A stretch of DNA of 64,000 nt from Pseudotabrizicola sediminis (GTDB taxonomy: Bacteria > Pseudomonadota > Alphaproteobacteria > Rhodobacterales > Rhodobacteraceae). This document shows, in pieces, positions 7,009-17,561 of this stretch. The stretch is taken from contig NZ_RPEM01000008.1 in NCBI RefSeq assembly GCF_004745575.1, positions 62,329 through 126,328 of the forward strand, read 5' to 3'. A model generated the notes under the pieces. That model was given only the letters and a program-made list of their open reading frames with translations, did no database searches and was not told the origin of the DNA. Position 1 is the first letter of the stretch. Each line of letters opens with the position of its first letter. The position numbers and the translations under genes are program-made.

Positions 7009-8723
7009 TGCCGGTACTGACCTCCTTCGCCGAAGTGGCCCTGCTTCTTGTCATGGCTGCCGTGATCGGTCTTGTCGGCACGCTGGCGCGGCAACCGCTG
7101 ATCGTCAGCTTTATTGCTGTCGGGCTGATCGCGGGGCCTTCGGCGCTGGATGTGGTGCGGTCGGACGCGCAGATAGACCTGCTGTCCGAACTCGGCATTG
7201 CGGTTCTGCTGTTTCTGGTCGGCATTAAGCTGGACGTGAAGCTGATCCGGTCGTTGGGGGTGGTCTCGGTATTGACCGGGCTGGGGCAGGTCGTCTTTAC
7301 CGCGTTTTTCGGCTATCTGATCGGTCTGGCGCTAGGGCTTGGTCACATCACAAGCCTTTACGTCGCAGTCGCGCTGACGTTTTCCTCGACCATCATCATC
7401 GTCAAGCTTTTGTCCGACAAGCGCGAGATCGACGCGCTGCACGGCCAGATCGCGCTGGGGTTCCTGATCGTGCAGGACCTTGTGGTGGTGCTGGCGATGA
7501 TCGTGCTGTCGGCCATCGGCATCGGCGCCGCAGAGGGCGGGCATGGCGGCGGGTCGGTGGCGATGGTGCTGGCCTCCGGGCTGGCGCTGGTGGCGGTGGT
7601 GGTCTTGTTCGTGCGCTACGCCGCCGATCCCTTGACGGAACGGCTGGCCCGCGCGCCCGAACTTCTGGTGATCTTCGCCATTGCCCTCGCCGCAATGTTC
7701 GCCGCCGTCGGCGATTTCGTTGGTCTGGGAAAGGAGGTGGGCGGCCTGATGGCGGGCGTGGCGCTGGCCTCGACCCCCTACCGCGAGACCATCGCCGCCC
7801 GGCTGGCACCCTTGCGTGACTTCCTGCTCTTGTTCTTCTTCATCGCGCTTGGGGCCACATTGGACCTGTCGCTCTTGGGCACGCATGTCACCGGGGCGAT
7901 CCTGTTCTCGATATTCGTGCTGATCGGCAACCCGTTGATCGTGCTGGCGATCATGGGGGCGATGGGCTACCGCAAGCGCACCGGTTTTCTGGCCGGGCTG
8001 ACCGTGGCGCAGATCAGCGAGTTCTCGTTGATCTTCGTTGCCATGGGCGTGTCGATTGGCCATGTGACCGACGATGCGCTTGGTCTTGTCACCATGGTGG
8101 GCCTCGTGACCATCGCAGCCTCGACCTACATGATCACCTACTCACACCAGATCTACACGGTGTTCGAACCGCTGCTTGGCGTCTTCGAACGCAAGGGAAC
8201 TCCGCGCGAACCGTCCGACGTGGGCGCGCATGCAACGAGCGGCTACAAGGTCATCATCTTCGGTCTGGGACGGTTCGGCACCGCAATCGGGCTGCGCCTG
8301 AAGAAGCGTGGCATCCGGGTGCTGGGCGTGGACTTCAACCCGCAAGCGGTCCGTCGGTGGCGCGACCTTGGCCTTGAGGCCGACTTTGGCGATGCCAGTG
8401 ACCCCGAGTTTGTCGCAGAGTTACCGTTCCGGGGGGCAGAGTGGATGGTGTCAACGGTGCCGATCCACTCCACGGGCCTGAGCCACGAAGATACCCGCCG
8501 GACCCTCATCCAGCTGGCACGATCCGCCGGGTTCTCGGGCCGGATGGCAGCAGCCTCGCACAGTGCGGGCGACACTGAGGTGTTGTTCGGCGCGGGTGCC
8601 GATCTGGTGCTGGAGCCTTTCCAGGACGCCGCCGACCGCGCCGTAGATCTGCTATGCGGCGCCACCGAAGAACAGCGCACCGAGTTTCCCGAGATCGCCG
8701 CAGAAGGTCGCGAAGTAGGATGA
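7008..8723 (+). CDS. Kef-type cation:proton antiporter (CPA2) with TrkA-N domain
   Basis: 571 residues. About 12 membrane segments form the CPA2 fold (1-385), including the conserved TFSSTIIIVKLLSDK and FLIVQDLVVV segments typical of KefB/KefC. A cytosolic Rossmann domain follows (about 405-530, GLGRFGTAIGLRLKKRGIRV, the GxGxxG nucleotide site). Family members exchange K+ or Na+ for protons and are gated by nucleotide or thiol signals. The ATG at 7008 is chosen over the TTG three bases earlier because it overlaps the upstream stop. The gene fits a pH/ion-stress function in this island. Confidence 0.9.
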   Translation: MPVLTSFAEVALLLVMAAVIGLVGTLARQPLIVSFIAVGLIAGPSALDVVRSDAQIDLLSELGIAVLLFLVGIKLDVKLIRSLGVVSVLTGLGQVVFTAFFGYLIGLALGLGHITSLYVAVALTFSSTIIIVKLLSDKREIDALHGQIALGFLIVQDLVVVLAMIVLSAIGIGAAEGGHGGGSVAMVLASGLALVAVVVLFVRYAADPLTERLARAPELLVIFAIALAAMFAAVGDFVGLGKEVGGLMAGVALASTPYRETIAARLAPLRDFLLLFFFIALGATLDLSLLGTHVTGAILFSIFVLIGNPLIVLAIMGAMGYRKRTGFLAGLTVAQISEFSLIFVAMGVSIGHVTDDALGLVTMVGLVTIAASTYMITYSHQIYTVFEPLLGVFERKGTPREPSDVGAHATSGYKVIIFGLGRFGTAIGLRLKKRGIRVLGVDFNPQAVRRWRDLGLEADFGDASDPEFVAELPFRGAEWMVSTVPIHSTGLSHEDTRRTLIQLARSAGFSGRMAAASHSAGDTEVLFGAGADLVLEPFQDAADRAVDLLCGATEEQRTEFPEIAAEGREVG

Positions 8724-8760
8724 AGTCCAAAGCCGAATTGACAGCCAAAAGGAGAACATC

Positions 8761-9531
8761 ATGAACCGACTTGCAGACAAAACCGCCATTGTGACCGGGG
8801 GTGCCGTCGGCATCGGCCGGGCCTGTGTCATCCGCATGGCCGAAGAAGGTGCCAAGGTTGCCATCCTTGATATGCTGGAGGCCGAGGGCAAGGCGTTTGC
8901 CGCCGAGTTGACGGCTGCGGGCCACGAGGCCGCCTTTTGGCCGGTTGATGTGACGGACGAGGCCGGTATGAAAGCCGCCATCGACGCCGCAGCCGCCCGG
9001 TTCGGCGGCCTGCACGTGCTGGTGAACAACGCCGGTATTTCCGGCAGCCCAAAGCCCACCGATCAGGTGACCGAAGCCGAGTGGGACCTTGTACAGGCTG
9101 TCAACGTCAAGGGCGTTTTCTTCGGCACCAAACACGCGATCCCGCATCTGCGCGCAGCGGGAAAGGGGTCGATCATCAACCTGTCGTCGATTGCAGGTCT
9201 GATCGGCATCGGCGGCCTCGCACCGTATCATGCCTCCAAGGGCGCGGTGCGCCTGATGACAAAGAACGACGCCATCACCTATGCGTCCGAAAAGATCCGG
9301 GTGAACTCGATCCACCCAGCCTATATCTGGACGCCAATGGTCGAAAACCACCTGCGCGCCACCGCCCCTGATCTGGAGGCGGCAAAGGCGGCGGCGGGGG
9401 CCGCACATCCCATTGGCACAATGGGCGAACCTGACGACATCGCCTGGGCGGTGGTCTGGCTCGCCTCGGATGAAGCAAAGTTCGTCACCGGCACCGAAAT
9501 CGTCATCGACGGCGGTTACACGGCGCGATGA
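8761..9531 (+). CDS. Short-chain dehydrogenase/reductase
   Basis: 256 residues, classical SDR. It has the cofactor loop TGGAVGIGRA near residue 12, NNAGISG near 90, a catalytic Ser in NLSSIAG, YHASK (Tyr and Lys), and the C-terminal [14 protein letters not shown]. Asp in ILDMLE after the second strand favours NAD(H). The substrate is unknown; cyclopentanol/cyclohexanol-type dehydrogenases look most alike. Good Shine-Dalgarno (AAAAGGAG). Its stop overlaps the next ATG (ATGA), so it is translated with the P-type ATPase. Confidence 0.9.
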   Translation: MNRLADKTAIVTGGAVGIGRACVIRMAEEGAKVAILDMLEAEGKAFAAELTAAGHEAAFWPVDVTDEAGMKAAIDAAAARFGGLHVLVNNAGISGSPKPTDQVTEAEWDLVQAVNVKGVFFGTKHAIPHLRAAGKGSIINLSSIAGLIGIGGLAPYHASKGAVRLMTKNDAITYASEKIRVNSIHPAYIWTPMVENHLRATAPDLEAAKAAAGAAHPIGTMGEPDDIAWAVVWLASDEAKFVTGTEIVIDGGYTAR

Positions 9532-12134
9532 TGGGCCTGACCGACCCGCACGCCACCCCTGCCGCCGACTGCCTTGCCGGTCTTGACGCCACCCCGGATG
9601 GCCTGACTGCGCCCGAGGCCGCGCGGCGGCTGGCTGAACATGGGCCGAACCGATTGCCCGAAGTGCGGGCGCGGGGGCCAGTGGTCCGCTTCCTGCGGCA
9701 GTTCCACAATGTGCTGATCTATGTGCTGATCGGTGCTGCTGTGGTGACGGGAGCCCTGCAGCACTGGGTCGATACCGGCGTGATCCTGGCGGTGGTGCTG
9801 GCGAATGCGGTGATCGGCTTCATCCAGGAGGGCAAGGCCGAGGCGGCGATGGCGGCAATCCGGAGCATGCTGGCACCGAAGGCCGCCGTGTTGCGCGATG
9901 GGCGGCGGGTTTCCGTGGACGGGACCAATCTTGTGCCGGGCGACATCGTTCTTCTGGAAGCTGGCGACAAGGTGCCCGCTGATCTGCGGGTCATCGAGGC
10001 CCGAGGGCTGGCGGCGCAAGAGGCGATCCTGACCGGCGAATCCGTGCCGGTGGAAAAAGGCCAGACCCCGGTTGCCACCGATGCCGCCCTTGGCGACCGC
10101 CGGTCAATGCTGTGGTCGGGTACGCTGGTCACTCAAGGCACCGCGCGCGGGCTGGTGGTGGCGACAGGCGCGGGCACCGAGATCGGCCGCATTGGCGGGC
10201 TTCTGGCTGGGGTCGAACAACTGACCACCCCCCTGGTCGCACAGATCGACCATTTCGCGCGCTGGTTGTCGGTCCTGATCCTGCTGGTGGCGGGGCTATT
10301 GCTTGTGTGGGGCTACTACGTTGGCCACATGCCTTTTGCAGACCTGTTCATGGCTGTGGTCGGGGTTGCAGTGGCGGCAATCCCGGAGGGCTTGCCCGCA
10401 GTGATGACGATCACGCTGGCCATCGGCGTGCAGGCTATGGCGCGGCGGAACGCCATCGTGCGCCGGTTGCCTGCAATCGAGGCGATCGGTTCAGTCTCGG
10501 TCATCTGCACCGACAAGACCGGTACCCTGACGCGCAACGAAATGGTGGTGACCGCAGCGGAGACAGCGGACGGTGCCTTTGCCATCGATGGCGAGGGGTA
10601 TGCGCCCGAAGGCGCCATCACCCCGGCAGGGGATCTGGTTCCGCTCGCCCGCGCGGCAGCGTTATGCAACGACGCCGCCCTTCACTGCAAGGACGGGGTC
10701 TGGACGGTCGAGGGCGACCCGATGGAAGGCGCGCTGCTGGCCTTTGCAGGCAAGGTCGGCAGCGATCGTGGACAGCGGCGGCTGGATGCGATCCCGTTCG
10801 ACAGCCGCCACCGCTTCATGGCGGTGCTGACCGAAGGCGCGCAGGGCCGGTTGATCCACGTGAAGGGCGCGCCCGAGCGGGTCTTGCGGATGTGCGCAGG
10901 GCTGGATCATGCCCATTGGCACCACCGGGCCGAACAGCTGGCACGGCAGGGTTTGCGCGTTCTGGCACTGGCCGAGCGGGCCGGGACAGGGGACCGGATC
11001 GATCCCGCGACCCTCGAAGGCGGGCTGACCTTTCTTGGCCTCGTCGGCCTGATCGACCCGCCCCGCCCCGAAGCCATCGCCGCCGTTGCCGAGTGCCGGA
11101 CCGCGGGCATCCGCGTCAAGATGATCACCGGGGACCATGCCGGAACCGCCGCCGCCATTGCGGCACAGATCGGGCTGGCCAACCCGCACCGTGTGCTGAC
11201 CGGCGCTGATCTGGACAAGCTGGACGATGCCCAACTGGCGCTGGAAGTGGCGGATGTCGACATCTTTGCCCGCACCAGCCCGGAACACAAATTGCGGCTG
11301 GTGACCGCGTTGCAGGCGCATGGCCTGGCGGTTGCGATGACGGGCGACGGGGTGAATGACGCGCCCGCGCTCAAGCGGGCCGATGCGGGCATCGCCATGG
11401 GGCTGAAAGGGTCGGAAGCGGCAAAAGAGGCCGCCGATCTGGTGTTGGCGGATGACAATTTTGCCAGCATTGCCGCTGCGGTACGCGAAGGTCGAACCGT
11501 TTACGACAACCTCAAGAAGGTGATCAGCTGGACCCTGCCCACCAATGCGGGCGAGTCGATGGTGGTGGTGCTGGCGTTGCTTCTGGGCCTTGCCATGCCA
11601 ATCACGGCTGTGCAGATCTTGTGGATCAACCTGATCACCGGCATCACCCTCGGCCTCGCGCTGGCCTTCGAGCCGACCGAGGCCGGCACCATGACCCGCC
11701 CGCCGCGCCCACGACATGCGCCCATCCTGTCGGGTGAGTTGGTCTGGCACGTCGTTCTGGTTGCGCTGCTTTTTCTGACTGCGGTCTTCGGCGTGTTCAC
11801 CTATGCTATCGGCAAGGGCTATCCGCTGGCCTTGGCCCAGACGATGGCGATGAACACGCTGGTGGTGCTGGAGATCTTCCAGCTCTTCTTCATCCGCAAC
11901 ATCCACAGCACCTCGCTGACATGGGCGGCCGTGCGCGGAACACGGGTGGTCTGGACCGTGGTCGTCGCGGTGACCGCCGCGCAGTTCGGTGTCACCTACC
12001 TGTCGCCCCTGCAGGCTGTTCTGGGGACCGAAGCGGTGCCGTTCCGCGACGGCCTGCTCATCATCGGCGTCGGCGTAGCCTTCTTTGCAATAATCGAAAT
12101 CGAGAAGCAGATCAGACTGGGCTTCCGGGGATGA
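9528..12134 (+). CDS. P2-type cation-transporting ATPase (first of two)
   Basis: 868 residues with the complete P-type core: N-terminal cation-ATPase domain, TGES in the actuator loop ([11 protein letters not shown]), phosphorylation site DKTGTLT (Asp about 329), KGAPERVL in the nucleotide domain, [11 protein letters not shown] hinge, and about ten membrane segments. M4 has PEGLP and M5 has NAGE, as in Ca2+ pumps, but the M6 motif reads [11 protein letters not shown], with Gly where SERCA-type pumps have the Ca2+-binding Asp of NLVTD. The ion is therefore uncertain. It overlaps the SDR gene by ATGA. A close relative is encoded at 51453-54149. Confidence 0.92.
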   Translation: MMGLTDPHATPAADCLAGLDATPDGLTAPEAARRLAEHGPNRLPEVRARGPVVRFLRQFHNVLIYVLIGAAVVTGALQHWVDTGVILAVVLANAVIGFIQEGKAEAAMAAIRSMLAPKAAVLRDGRRVSVDGTNLVPGDIVLLEAGDKVPADLRVIEARGLAAQEAILTGESVPVEKGQTPVATDAALGDRRSMLWSGTLVTQGTARGLVVATGAGTEIGRIGGLLAGVEQLTTPLVAQIDHFARWLSVLILLVAGLLLVWGYYVGHMPFADLFMAVVGVAVAAIPEGLPAVMTITLAIGVQAMARRNAIVRRLPAIEAIGSVSVICTDKTGTLTRNEMVVTAAETADGAFAIDGEGYAPEGAITPAGDLVPLARAAALCNDAALHCKDGVWTVEGDPMEGALLAFAGKVGSDRGQRRLDAIPFDSRHRFMAVLTEGAQGRLIHVKGAPERVLRMCAGLDHAHWHHRAEQLARQGLRVLALAERAGTGDRIDPATLEGGLTFLGLVGLIDPPRPEAIAAVAECRTAGIRVKMITGDHAGTAAAIAAQIGLANPHRVLTGADLDKLDDAQLALEVADVDIFARTSPEHKLRLVTALQAHGLAVAMTGDGVNDAPALKRADAGIAMGLKGSEAAKEAADLVLADDNFASIAAAVREGRTVYDNLKKVISWTLPTNAGESMVVVLALLLGLAMPITAVQILWINLITGITLGLALAFEPTEAGTMTRPPRPRHAPILSGELVWHVVLVALLFLTAVFGVFTYAIGKGYPLALAQTMAMNTLVVLEIFQLFFIRNIHSTSLTWAAVRGTRVVWTVVVAVTAAQFGVTYLSPLQAVLGTEAVPFRDGLLIIGVGVAFFAIIEIEKQIRLGFRG

Positions 12135-12219
12135 AGAGGATGGCAGAAATCAAGAAACGATCTCTGATGTCCCGTCGGCATGACCTGCGGCGCCGGCTGG
12201 CCTGCTGCGCGGTCGATCC

Positions 12220-13794
12220 ATGACAGGGGGACTTCTGGGGTTTCTGGGCGGCATCGGGCTCTTCCTGTTCGGGATGGAGACGTTGACATCGGCCCTGCGG
12301 TCGCTTGCCGGTGAGGGGTTGCGGCGCTGGCTGCTGCGCATGACATCCACCCCCTTTCGCGGCGTCCTGACCGGGGCAGGCATTACCGCTGTCGTCCAGT
12401 CGTCAACGGCTGTCACGGTGATGACCATCGGCTTTGTCGGCGCGGGGCTGATCGGTTTTTCGCAATCGCTGGGCGTCATTTACGGCGCCAACATCGGCAC
12501 GACGATGACCGGCTGGATCATCATGCTGGTCGGGGTAAAGCTGAAGCTGGGTGTGCTTGCCCTGCCCGTCCTGTTTGCAGCGTCCCTGATGGGGGTCCTT
12601 GGCGAAGGACAGGTGGCGCGGGTGGGCTGGATGCTGGCGGGCCTGTCGCTGCTGTTCATCGGGCTGGACCTGATGCAGGCCGCCGCTGCGGGGGTGAACG
12701 CGCACATCACGCCTGACTGGCTGCCCCAAGACACCTGGACCGGACGGCTGATGATGGCGGCGATTGGACTGGTGCTCGTGGCGATCATGCAAAGTTCGTC
12801 GGCAGGAATCGCGCTGACGCTGATCCTGCTGGGGGCGGACACGCTCAGCTTTGGGCAGGCGGCGGCAATGGTGGCGGGCATGAACGTCGGCACCACCCTG
12901 ACAGGTTTCCTGGCCAGTCTGGGCGGCGGCAGCGAAATGCAGCGCGCAGCCCTTGCCAACCTGTTGTTCAATCTCGTCTCGGCCATGTTGGCGTTGCCGC
13001 TGATCGCTGTACTGGTGCCGCTGCTGCACACCCTGAACACCGGGCCGGATGATCAGACCGCGCTGGTGTTGTTCCACACGGGATTGAACCTGTTTGGGGC
13101 GGCCGTGTTCCTGCCGCTGACAAAGCCCTTCGCGGCGCTGGTGATCCGGCTGGTGCCGGACCGCCCGGTAACCCTGGCCATGGCGCTGGACCCGCAGCTT
13201 CTGGCTGACAGCGGTACCGCGCTGGATGCCGCCGCGCGCACCGCGACGGCCATCACCGAAGCCATCGGGCAGGCATTGCAGGCCGCACTTGCCCCGCAAC
13301 ACGCACGCGATCTGCGCCCGCTGGCCGCGCTGCCAGGCCAGGTAGTGCCCGCCCGCAAGGCTTTGGAAACTTGGCTTTCGCGGCTGCACGTTCCGCCAGA
13401 CCGGCCAGAGCTGTTGAGCCGGATGGCCGCACTGATGCATCTGACCGACCACATCACCCGGCTGGCCGCGCGCAGCCAAGAACATACCCGTATCGCCCAT
13501 CTGGCCGACAACCCGCGACTGGCCCGACCTGCCCGGACCATTGCCGCAGCCCTTGCCAAACCGCGCAAGGCAGGTCAGGCTGCCCGTCTGTTCGCCCACA
13601 TCCGGGGCCTTGCGCTGCGGCACCGGCGCGGGGCGCTGTTGCGCGAACATGCCGGCATGATCAGCCCGGTGGAGGTGTTTCGCGAAACCGACGCGCTGCG
13701 CTGGCTCGACCGGGTTGCCGAACATGCCGAACGGATCGAGCACTACGGCGCGCAGGCCGCAGGTCCGCAGATCAACGCAAAGCGCCCGGTTTGA
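12220..13794 (+). CDS. Na/Pi cotransporter family protein (PNaS/NptA type)
   Basis: 524 residues. The first about 310 residues are membrane-embedded and contain the two inverted family repeats, each with its QSS motif (VVQSSTAVTVMTIGFVGAG and IMQSSSAGIALTLILLG). The C-terminal about 180 residues form a helical PhoU-like domain. Members take up phosphate with sodium or regulate phosphate export. Only about 85 bases separate it from the ATPase, with no other gene between, so it probably shares the operon. Confidence 0.9.
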   Translation: MTGGLLGFLGGIGLFLFGMETLTSALRSLAGEGLRRWLLRMTSTPFRGVLTGAGITAVVQSSTAVTVMTIGFVGAGLIGFSQSLGVIYGANIGTTMTGWIIMLVGVKLKLGVLALPVLFAASLMGVLGEGQVARVGWMLAGLSLLFIGLDLMQAAAAGVNAHITPDWLPQDTWTGRLMMAAIGLVLVAIMQSSSAGIALTLILLGADTLSFGQAAAMVAGMNVGTTLTGFLASLGGGSEMQRAALANLLFNLVSAMLALPLIAVLVPLLHTLNTGPDDQTALVLFHTGLNLFGAAVFLPLTKPFAALVIRLVPDRPVTLAMALDPQLLADSGTALDAAARTATAITEAIGQALQAALAPQHARDLRPLAALPGQVVPARKALETWLSRLHVPPDRPELLSRMAALMHLTDHITRLAARSQEHTRIAHLADNPRLARPARTIAAALAKPRKAGQAARLFAHIRGLALRHRRGALLREHAGMISPVEVFRETDALRWLDRVAEHAERIEHYGAQAAGPQINAKRPV

Positions 13795-13837
13795 GGTATA
13801 CGTTGCAGACTGCGTTGCGCCGATCCGGCGGGTCTGA

Positions 13838-13851
13838 ATGACCTGAATCAA
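13838..13851. promoter_or_regulatory. Weak FNR-like site upstream of phaC
   Basis: ATGAC-CTGA-ATCAA keeps a perfect right half-site and three bases of the CTGC spacer, with two mismatches on the left. It lies in the 250-base gap between the phosphate transporter and phaC, about 190 bases before the phaC start. It is supported mainly by the stronger copies elsewhere in the island. Confidence 0.4.
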
Positions 13852-14043
13852 GGACAGAACCGAATCGACCCGTGATCATCATCGCCTAAGTCAGTGGCAG
13901 ATTACGCGTTGGTTTGTGCTTCGTTGCTCGGGCCGGTCTGGATCAGAAAAGGTATCCGGCACCGGTGAAAAAGATCACGTCCGGCACGGCCGAGCGAATT
14001 GCTCGGCTGAATGCACCTCCTGTTCACAAGGAAAGAGGTCAAG

Positions 14044-15840
14044 ATGGCTCCTCCCACTCGGAAGAAACCTCAGCCCAGCGCCCCGTTGGTGAGTGCCGGG
14101 CTTCCGGCCGTGATTGAGACTTCACAACCAGCCGACCATCCGCACCAGAACTTTGACCGCGCGGCCCGGGCCGCTGTGGCGCGGCTTTCGGGGGGTGTTT
14201 CGACCCATGCCTTCCTTGAGGCATGGAGTGACTGGGCGCAGCATCTGGCCCGCGCCCCGGGCCGTCAGATGGAACTGGCGGAACACGCACAGCGCAACCT
14301 GTTGAAGCTGATGGCGCTGGCCACGACCCCCGGCAGTGCACCGCCCTTTGAGCCAAAGCCTTATGACCACCGTTTCAAGCATGAAGGCTGGCAGAAGCCG
14401 CCGTTCCAGCTGTGGCAGCAGGGGTTTCTGGCGATGCAGGACTGGTGGGACCACGCCACCGAACCTATGCGTGGCCTGCGCCCTGAAGACGCCGAGCGCA
14501 CCCGCTTTCTGGCCCGACAGACGCTAGATGTGCTGTCGCCCTCGAACGCGCCGCATCTCAATCCCGAGATCATTGCCGAAACGGTAAAGACGGGCGGGCG
14601 CAATCTGACCGAGGGGGCGGCCCATTTTGCGCATGACGCGATGAAAACCCTGACCGGCCAACGCGATCCGGCCCCCGAAGGCTACCGGATCGGCGAAGAT
14701 CTGGCCTGCACACCCGGTCAGGTCGTCTACCGCAACGATCTGATCGAACTGATCCAGTACACACCGCAGACACCGCAGGTCCACGCCCGCCCGATCCTGA
14801 TCGTTCCGGCCTGGATCATGAAATACTACATCCTCGATCTGTCGCCCGAAAACTCGATGGTGCGCTATCTGGTTGGGCAGGGCTTCACCGTCTTCATGAT
14901 TTCGTGGATCAACCCGAAAAGCGAGCACCGCGACCTTTCGCTGGAGGATTACCGCAAGCGCGGGGTGATGGCCGCGCTGGATGCGGTGGCGACCGTCGTG
15001 CCGGAGACGCAGGTTCAGGCGGTCGGCTATTGCCTTGGCGGCACCATTCTGGCGATTGCTACGGCAACGATGGCCCGTGACCACGACACCCGGCTTGCCT
15101 CGGTCACGCTGATGGCCGCGCAGGTGGATTTCGTTGAGGCGGGTGAGCTTCTCCTGTTCCTCGATGAAAGCCAGGTGGCGTTTCTGGAAGATCTGATGTG
15201 GCAACAGGGCTATCTCGACCGCCCGCAGATGGCCCGCGCCTTTGCTGCCATCAGGGCCGAAGACCTGATCTGGACCCGCGCCGTTCAGCGCTATTTTCTT
15301 GGGCGCGAGGATGTGCCGACCGATATTGGCGTCTGGCTGTCGGACACCACGCGGATGCCTGCGCGTATGCATTCGCAATATCTGCGCGGGTTATTTCTGG
15401 AAAACAGGCTGACGGCAGGGCGTTTTGCTGTTGAAGGCCGGGTCATTGCGCTGAAGGATTTGTCGGTGCCGCTGTTCGTGATCGGCACCGAAACCGATCA
15501 CATCGCGCCATGGCGGTCGGTCTACAAGACCAAGCTGTTCACCGACAGTGATCTGACTTTTGTGCTGACCAAGGGGGGGCACAACACCGGCATCCTAAGC
15601 GAACCGGGCCACAAGGGGCGCCACTACCGCCTCTCGCACCGCCCGGCAGGGGCGCATTATATCGGCCCCGACGCCTGGCTGGCAGAAACCAAGCCAAAGT
15701 CCGGCTCTTGGTGGCCGGCTTGGGCGGACTGGCTCAAGGCGCAGGGCGGAGGTCTGGCGGATGCCCCTGCAACCGGGGCCCCGGATAGGGGTCTTGCCCC
15801 GCTTTACCCCGCCCCCGGCGGCTATGTGATGCAGCCTTGA
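14044..15840 (+). CDS. phaC: Poly(3-hydroxyalkanoate) synthase, PhaC class I type
   Basis: 598 residues, normal for class I PhaC. It polymerises (R)-3-hydroxyacyl-CoA into storage polyester granules. The N-terminal PhaC_N region contains FDRAARAAVARL and PRNDLIELIQY-like segments. The alpha/beta-hydrolase core has the lipase-like box GYCLGGT with the catalytic Cys, the Asp in GTETDHIAPW and the His in GGHNTGIL. I prefer the ATG at 14044, with AAGGAAAGAGGTC just upstream, over the ATG at 14011, which lies 33 bases earlier without a good ribosome site. It stands alone without phaA/phaB, inside a stress island; such copies probably act as redox sinks under oxygen limitation. Confidence 0.93.
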   Translation: MAPPTRKKPQPSAPLVSAGLPAVIETSQPADHPHQNFDRAARAAVARLSGGVSTHAFLEAWSDWAQHLARAPGRQMELAEHAQRNLLKLMALATTPGSAPPFEPKPYDHRFKHEGWQKPPFQLWQQGFLAMQDWWDHATEPMRGLRPEDAERTRFLARQTLDVLSPSNAPHLNPEIIAETVKTGGRNLTEGAAHFAHDAMKTLTGQRDPAPEGYRIGEDLACTPGQVVYRNDLIELIQYTPQTPQVHARPILIVPAWIMKYYILDLSPENSMVRYLVGQGFTVFMISWINPKSEHRDLSLEDYRKRGVMAALDAVATVVPETQVQAVGYCLGGTILAIATATMARDHDTRLASVTLMAAQVDFVEAGELLLFLDESQVAFLEDLMWQQGYLDRPQMARAFAAIRAEDLIWTRAVQRYFLGREDVPTDIGVWLSDTTRMPARMHSQYLRGLFLENRLTAGRFAVEGRVIALKDLSVPLFVIGTETDHIAPWRSVYKTKLFTDSDLTFVLTKGGHNTGILSEPGHKGRHYRLSHRPAGAHYIGPDAWLAETKPKSGSWWPAWADWLKAQGGGLADAPATGAPDRGLAPLYPAPGGYVMQP

Positions 15841-15867
15841 CCCTGAAACCAACAACAGGATAACGCC

Positions 15868-17469
15868 ATGCCCCACCCCCGCCTGACATTTCACGGTGCG
15901 GCCCGTTCGGTGACAGGGTCCTGTTTCCGGCTGGAAACCGATCACGGAGACATCCTGATCGACTGCGGGTTGTTTCAGGGATCAAAAACCGAAAAGGAAC
16001 TGAACTACCGTCCCTTCCCCTTTGCGCCCGAGAAGATTGCAGCTGTAATCCTCAGCCATGCGCATATCGATCATTCGGGCCTGCTGCCCAAACTGGTGAA
16101 ACATGGGTTCTCGGGGCCGATCCACGCGACGCCTGCCACAACCGATCTGGCCGGGGTGATGCTGCCCGACAGTGCGCATATTCAGGAGATCGAGGTTGAA
16201 CAGTTCAACCGCCGCGCCGCCCGACGCGATCGCGGTTCAGTTAGCCCGATCTATACCGGCGCGGATGCAGCGGCCTGTCTCGACCAGTTCTGCTCGCACC
16301 CCTACAACAGCTGGTTTGCCGTCCTGCCCGGCCTGAAGGCGCGGTTCTGGAACGCAGGGCACCTGCTGGGATCTGCATCGGTCGAGGTCGAACTGGCGCA
16401 GGCCGAGGGTGGCCCGCTGCGCATCCTTTTCTCGGCGGACATCGGACCAGACTACAAGTTGATGCACCCCGATCCCGAAGGCCCAAGCGGCGTGGACTAT
16501 CTTATCTGCGAGTCGACCTACGGCGACCGCGACCGCATCGACGCCACCGCCGACCGCCGCCGCCAAATGCTTTGCGAAGAAGTGCGCGCGGCCATGCATC
16601 CCCATGGGGCGCTGCTGATTCCGTCGTTCGCGGTAGAACGCGCGCAGGAACTGATCAGCGATCTGGGCCGCCTGATCGCCGAAGGGGCGCTGCCGCAGAT
16701 CCCGATCTATGTGGACAGCCCGCTTGCCACCAAGGCCACGCGCGTCTTCGCCAAGCATCACAAAGAGTTGGAGGAAGGCGCGGTGCTCATGCAGGGCTTG
16801 AAATCACGCCACCTGCACTTCACCGAAACGCGCGAGCAAAGCATCGCACTTGACCGGCTGCAGGATTTTCACATCGTCATCGCCGCCTCGGGTATGTGCG
16901 ACGCAGGGCGCATCCGGCACCGGCTGAAGAACTGGCTGTGGCGTGACGAGGCCACCGTTCTGTTCACCGGCTTTCAGGCGGTGGGCACGCTGGGGCGCAT
17001 CTTGCAGGACGGCGCGAAATCGGTGCGCATCCAGGGCGAGGACTTTGCCGTGCGCGCCCGGGTCCGGTCGCTTGACCTTTACTCCGGTCACGCCGACGGC
17101 ACTGAATTGCGCGACTGGATCAAGGAGCGGCTGCCGATCCGGCATCAGATGTTTCTTGTTCATGGCGAAGAGCCCGCGATGGCAGGGCTTGCGGCGCGAC
17201 TGGATGGAATTGTCGCGGTGGACAGTGTCTTGCAGCCGAAGTTGGATGAGGGCTTTGTGCTGACGCCAGACGGCGCTCAAAGCCTTGCGTCGGCGACTCC
17301 ACCGCGACTTTCGCCTGAAAAAGTTGCGCACCTTGATTGGCACAACGACGTCTCGCGTCTTCTGCTGGAGATCAATGAGGGCCTTCTGGCCAGCCCGGAC
17401 GAAAAGACCCGCGCCGCCCTGATCCGCCGGTTGCAGCGCGCGCTTAAGGAGGCTGAGCGCCAAACCTGA
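15868..17469 (+). CDS. MBL-fold/beta-CASP RNA-processing exonuclease-like protein
   Basis: 533 residues. Metallo-beta-lactamase domain with the zinc motif SHAHIDHSG near residue 59, then a beta-CASP domain (SPLATKATRVFAKH, SGMCDAGRIRHRLKNWLW) and the late SGHADGTEL motif with a third metal His. This is the layout of bacterial CPSF/Ysh1-like RNases. An unusual C-terminal tail of about 70 residues (DWHNDVSRLLLEINEGLLAS onwards) follows the catalytic part. It starts 28 bases after phaC with a recognisable ribosome site, so it is probably in one transcript with phaC. Its RNA target is unknown. Confidence 0.88.
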   Translation: MPHPRLTFHGAARSVTGSCFRLETDHGDILIDCGLFQGSKTEKELNYRPFPFAPEKIAAVILSHAHIDHSGLLPKLVKHGFSGPIHATPATTDLAGVMLPDSAHIQEIEVEQFNRRAARRDRGSVSPIYTGADAAACLDQFCSHPYNSWFAVLPGLKARFWNAGHLLGSASVEVELAQAEGGPLRILFSADIGPDYKLMHPDPEGPSGVDYLICESTYGDRDRIDATADRRRQMLCEEVRAAMHPHGALLIPSFAVERAQELISDLGRLIAEGALPQIPIYVDSPLATKATRVFAKHHKELEEGAVLMQGLKSRHLHFTETREQSIALDRLQDFHIVIAASGMCDAGRIRHRLKNWLWRDEATVLFTGFQAVGTLGRILQDGAKSVRIQGEDFAVRARVRSLDLYSGHADGTELRDWIKERLPIRHQMFLVHGEEPAMAGLAARLDGIVAVDSVLQPKLDEGFVLTPDGAQSLASATPPRLSPEKVAHLDWHNDVSRLLLEINEGLLASPDEKTRAALIRRLQRALKEAERQT

Positions 17470-17492
17470 TGACGCGGCTGCTGCGCATGTGA

Positions 17493-17506
17493 TTGATCCT
17501 TGTCAA
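17493..17506. promoter_or_regulatory. FNR-like site upstream of single-domain usp
   Basis: TTGAT-CCTT-GTCAA matches the FNR consensus at 9 of 10 positions, with a spacer unlike the CTGC group. It starts about 70 bases before the usp ATG, the usual distance for activation. Confidence 0.6.
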
Positions 17507-17561
17507 TGCGCGGCTGGCTTCGATCTGGAAAACTGCACAAAGTGACACTTGGGAGGATGAA

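Noticed and set aside
14011-14043. Extended N-terminus of PhaC from ATG 14011
   Set aside because: The ATG at 14044 has a clear AAGGA/GAGGT site and the extension has no family counterpart.
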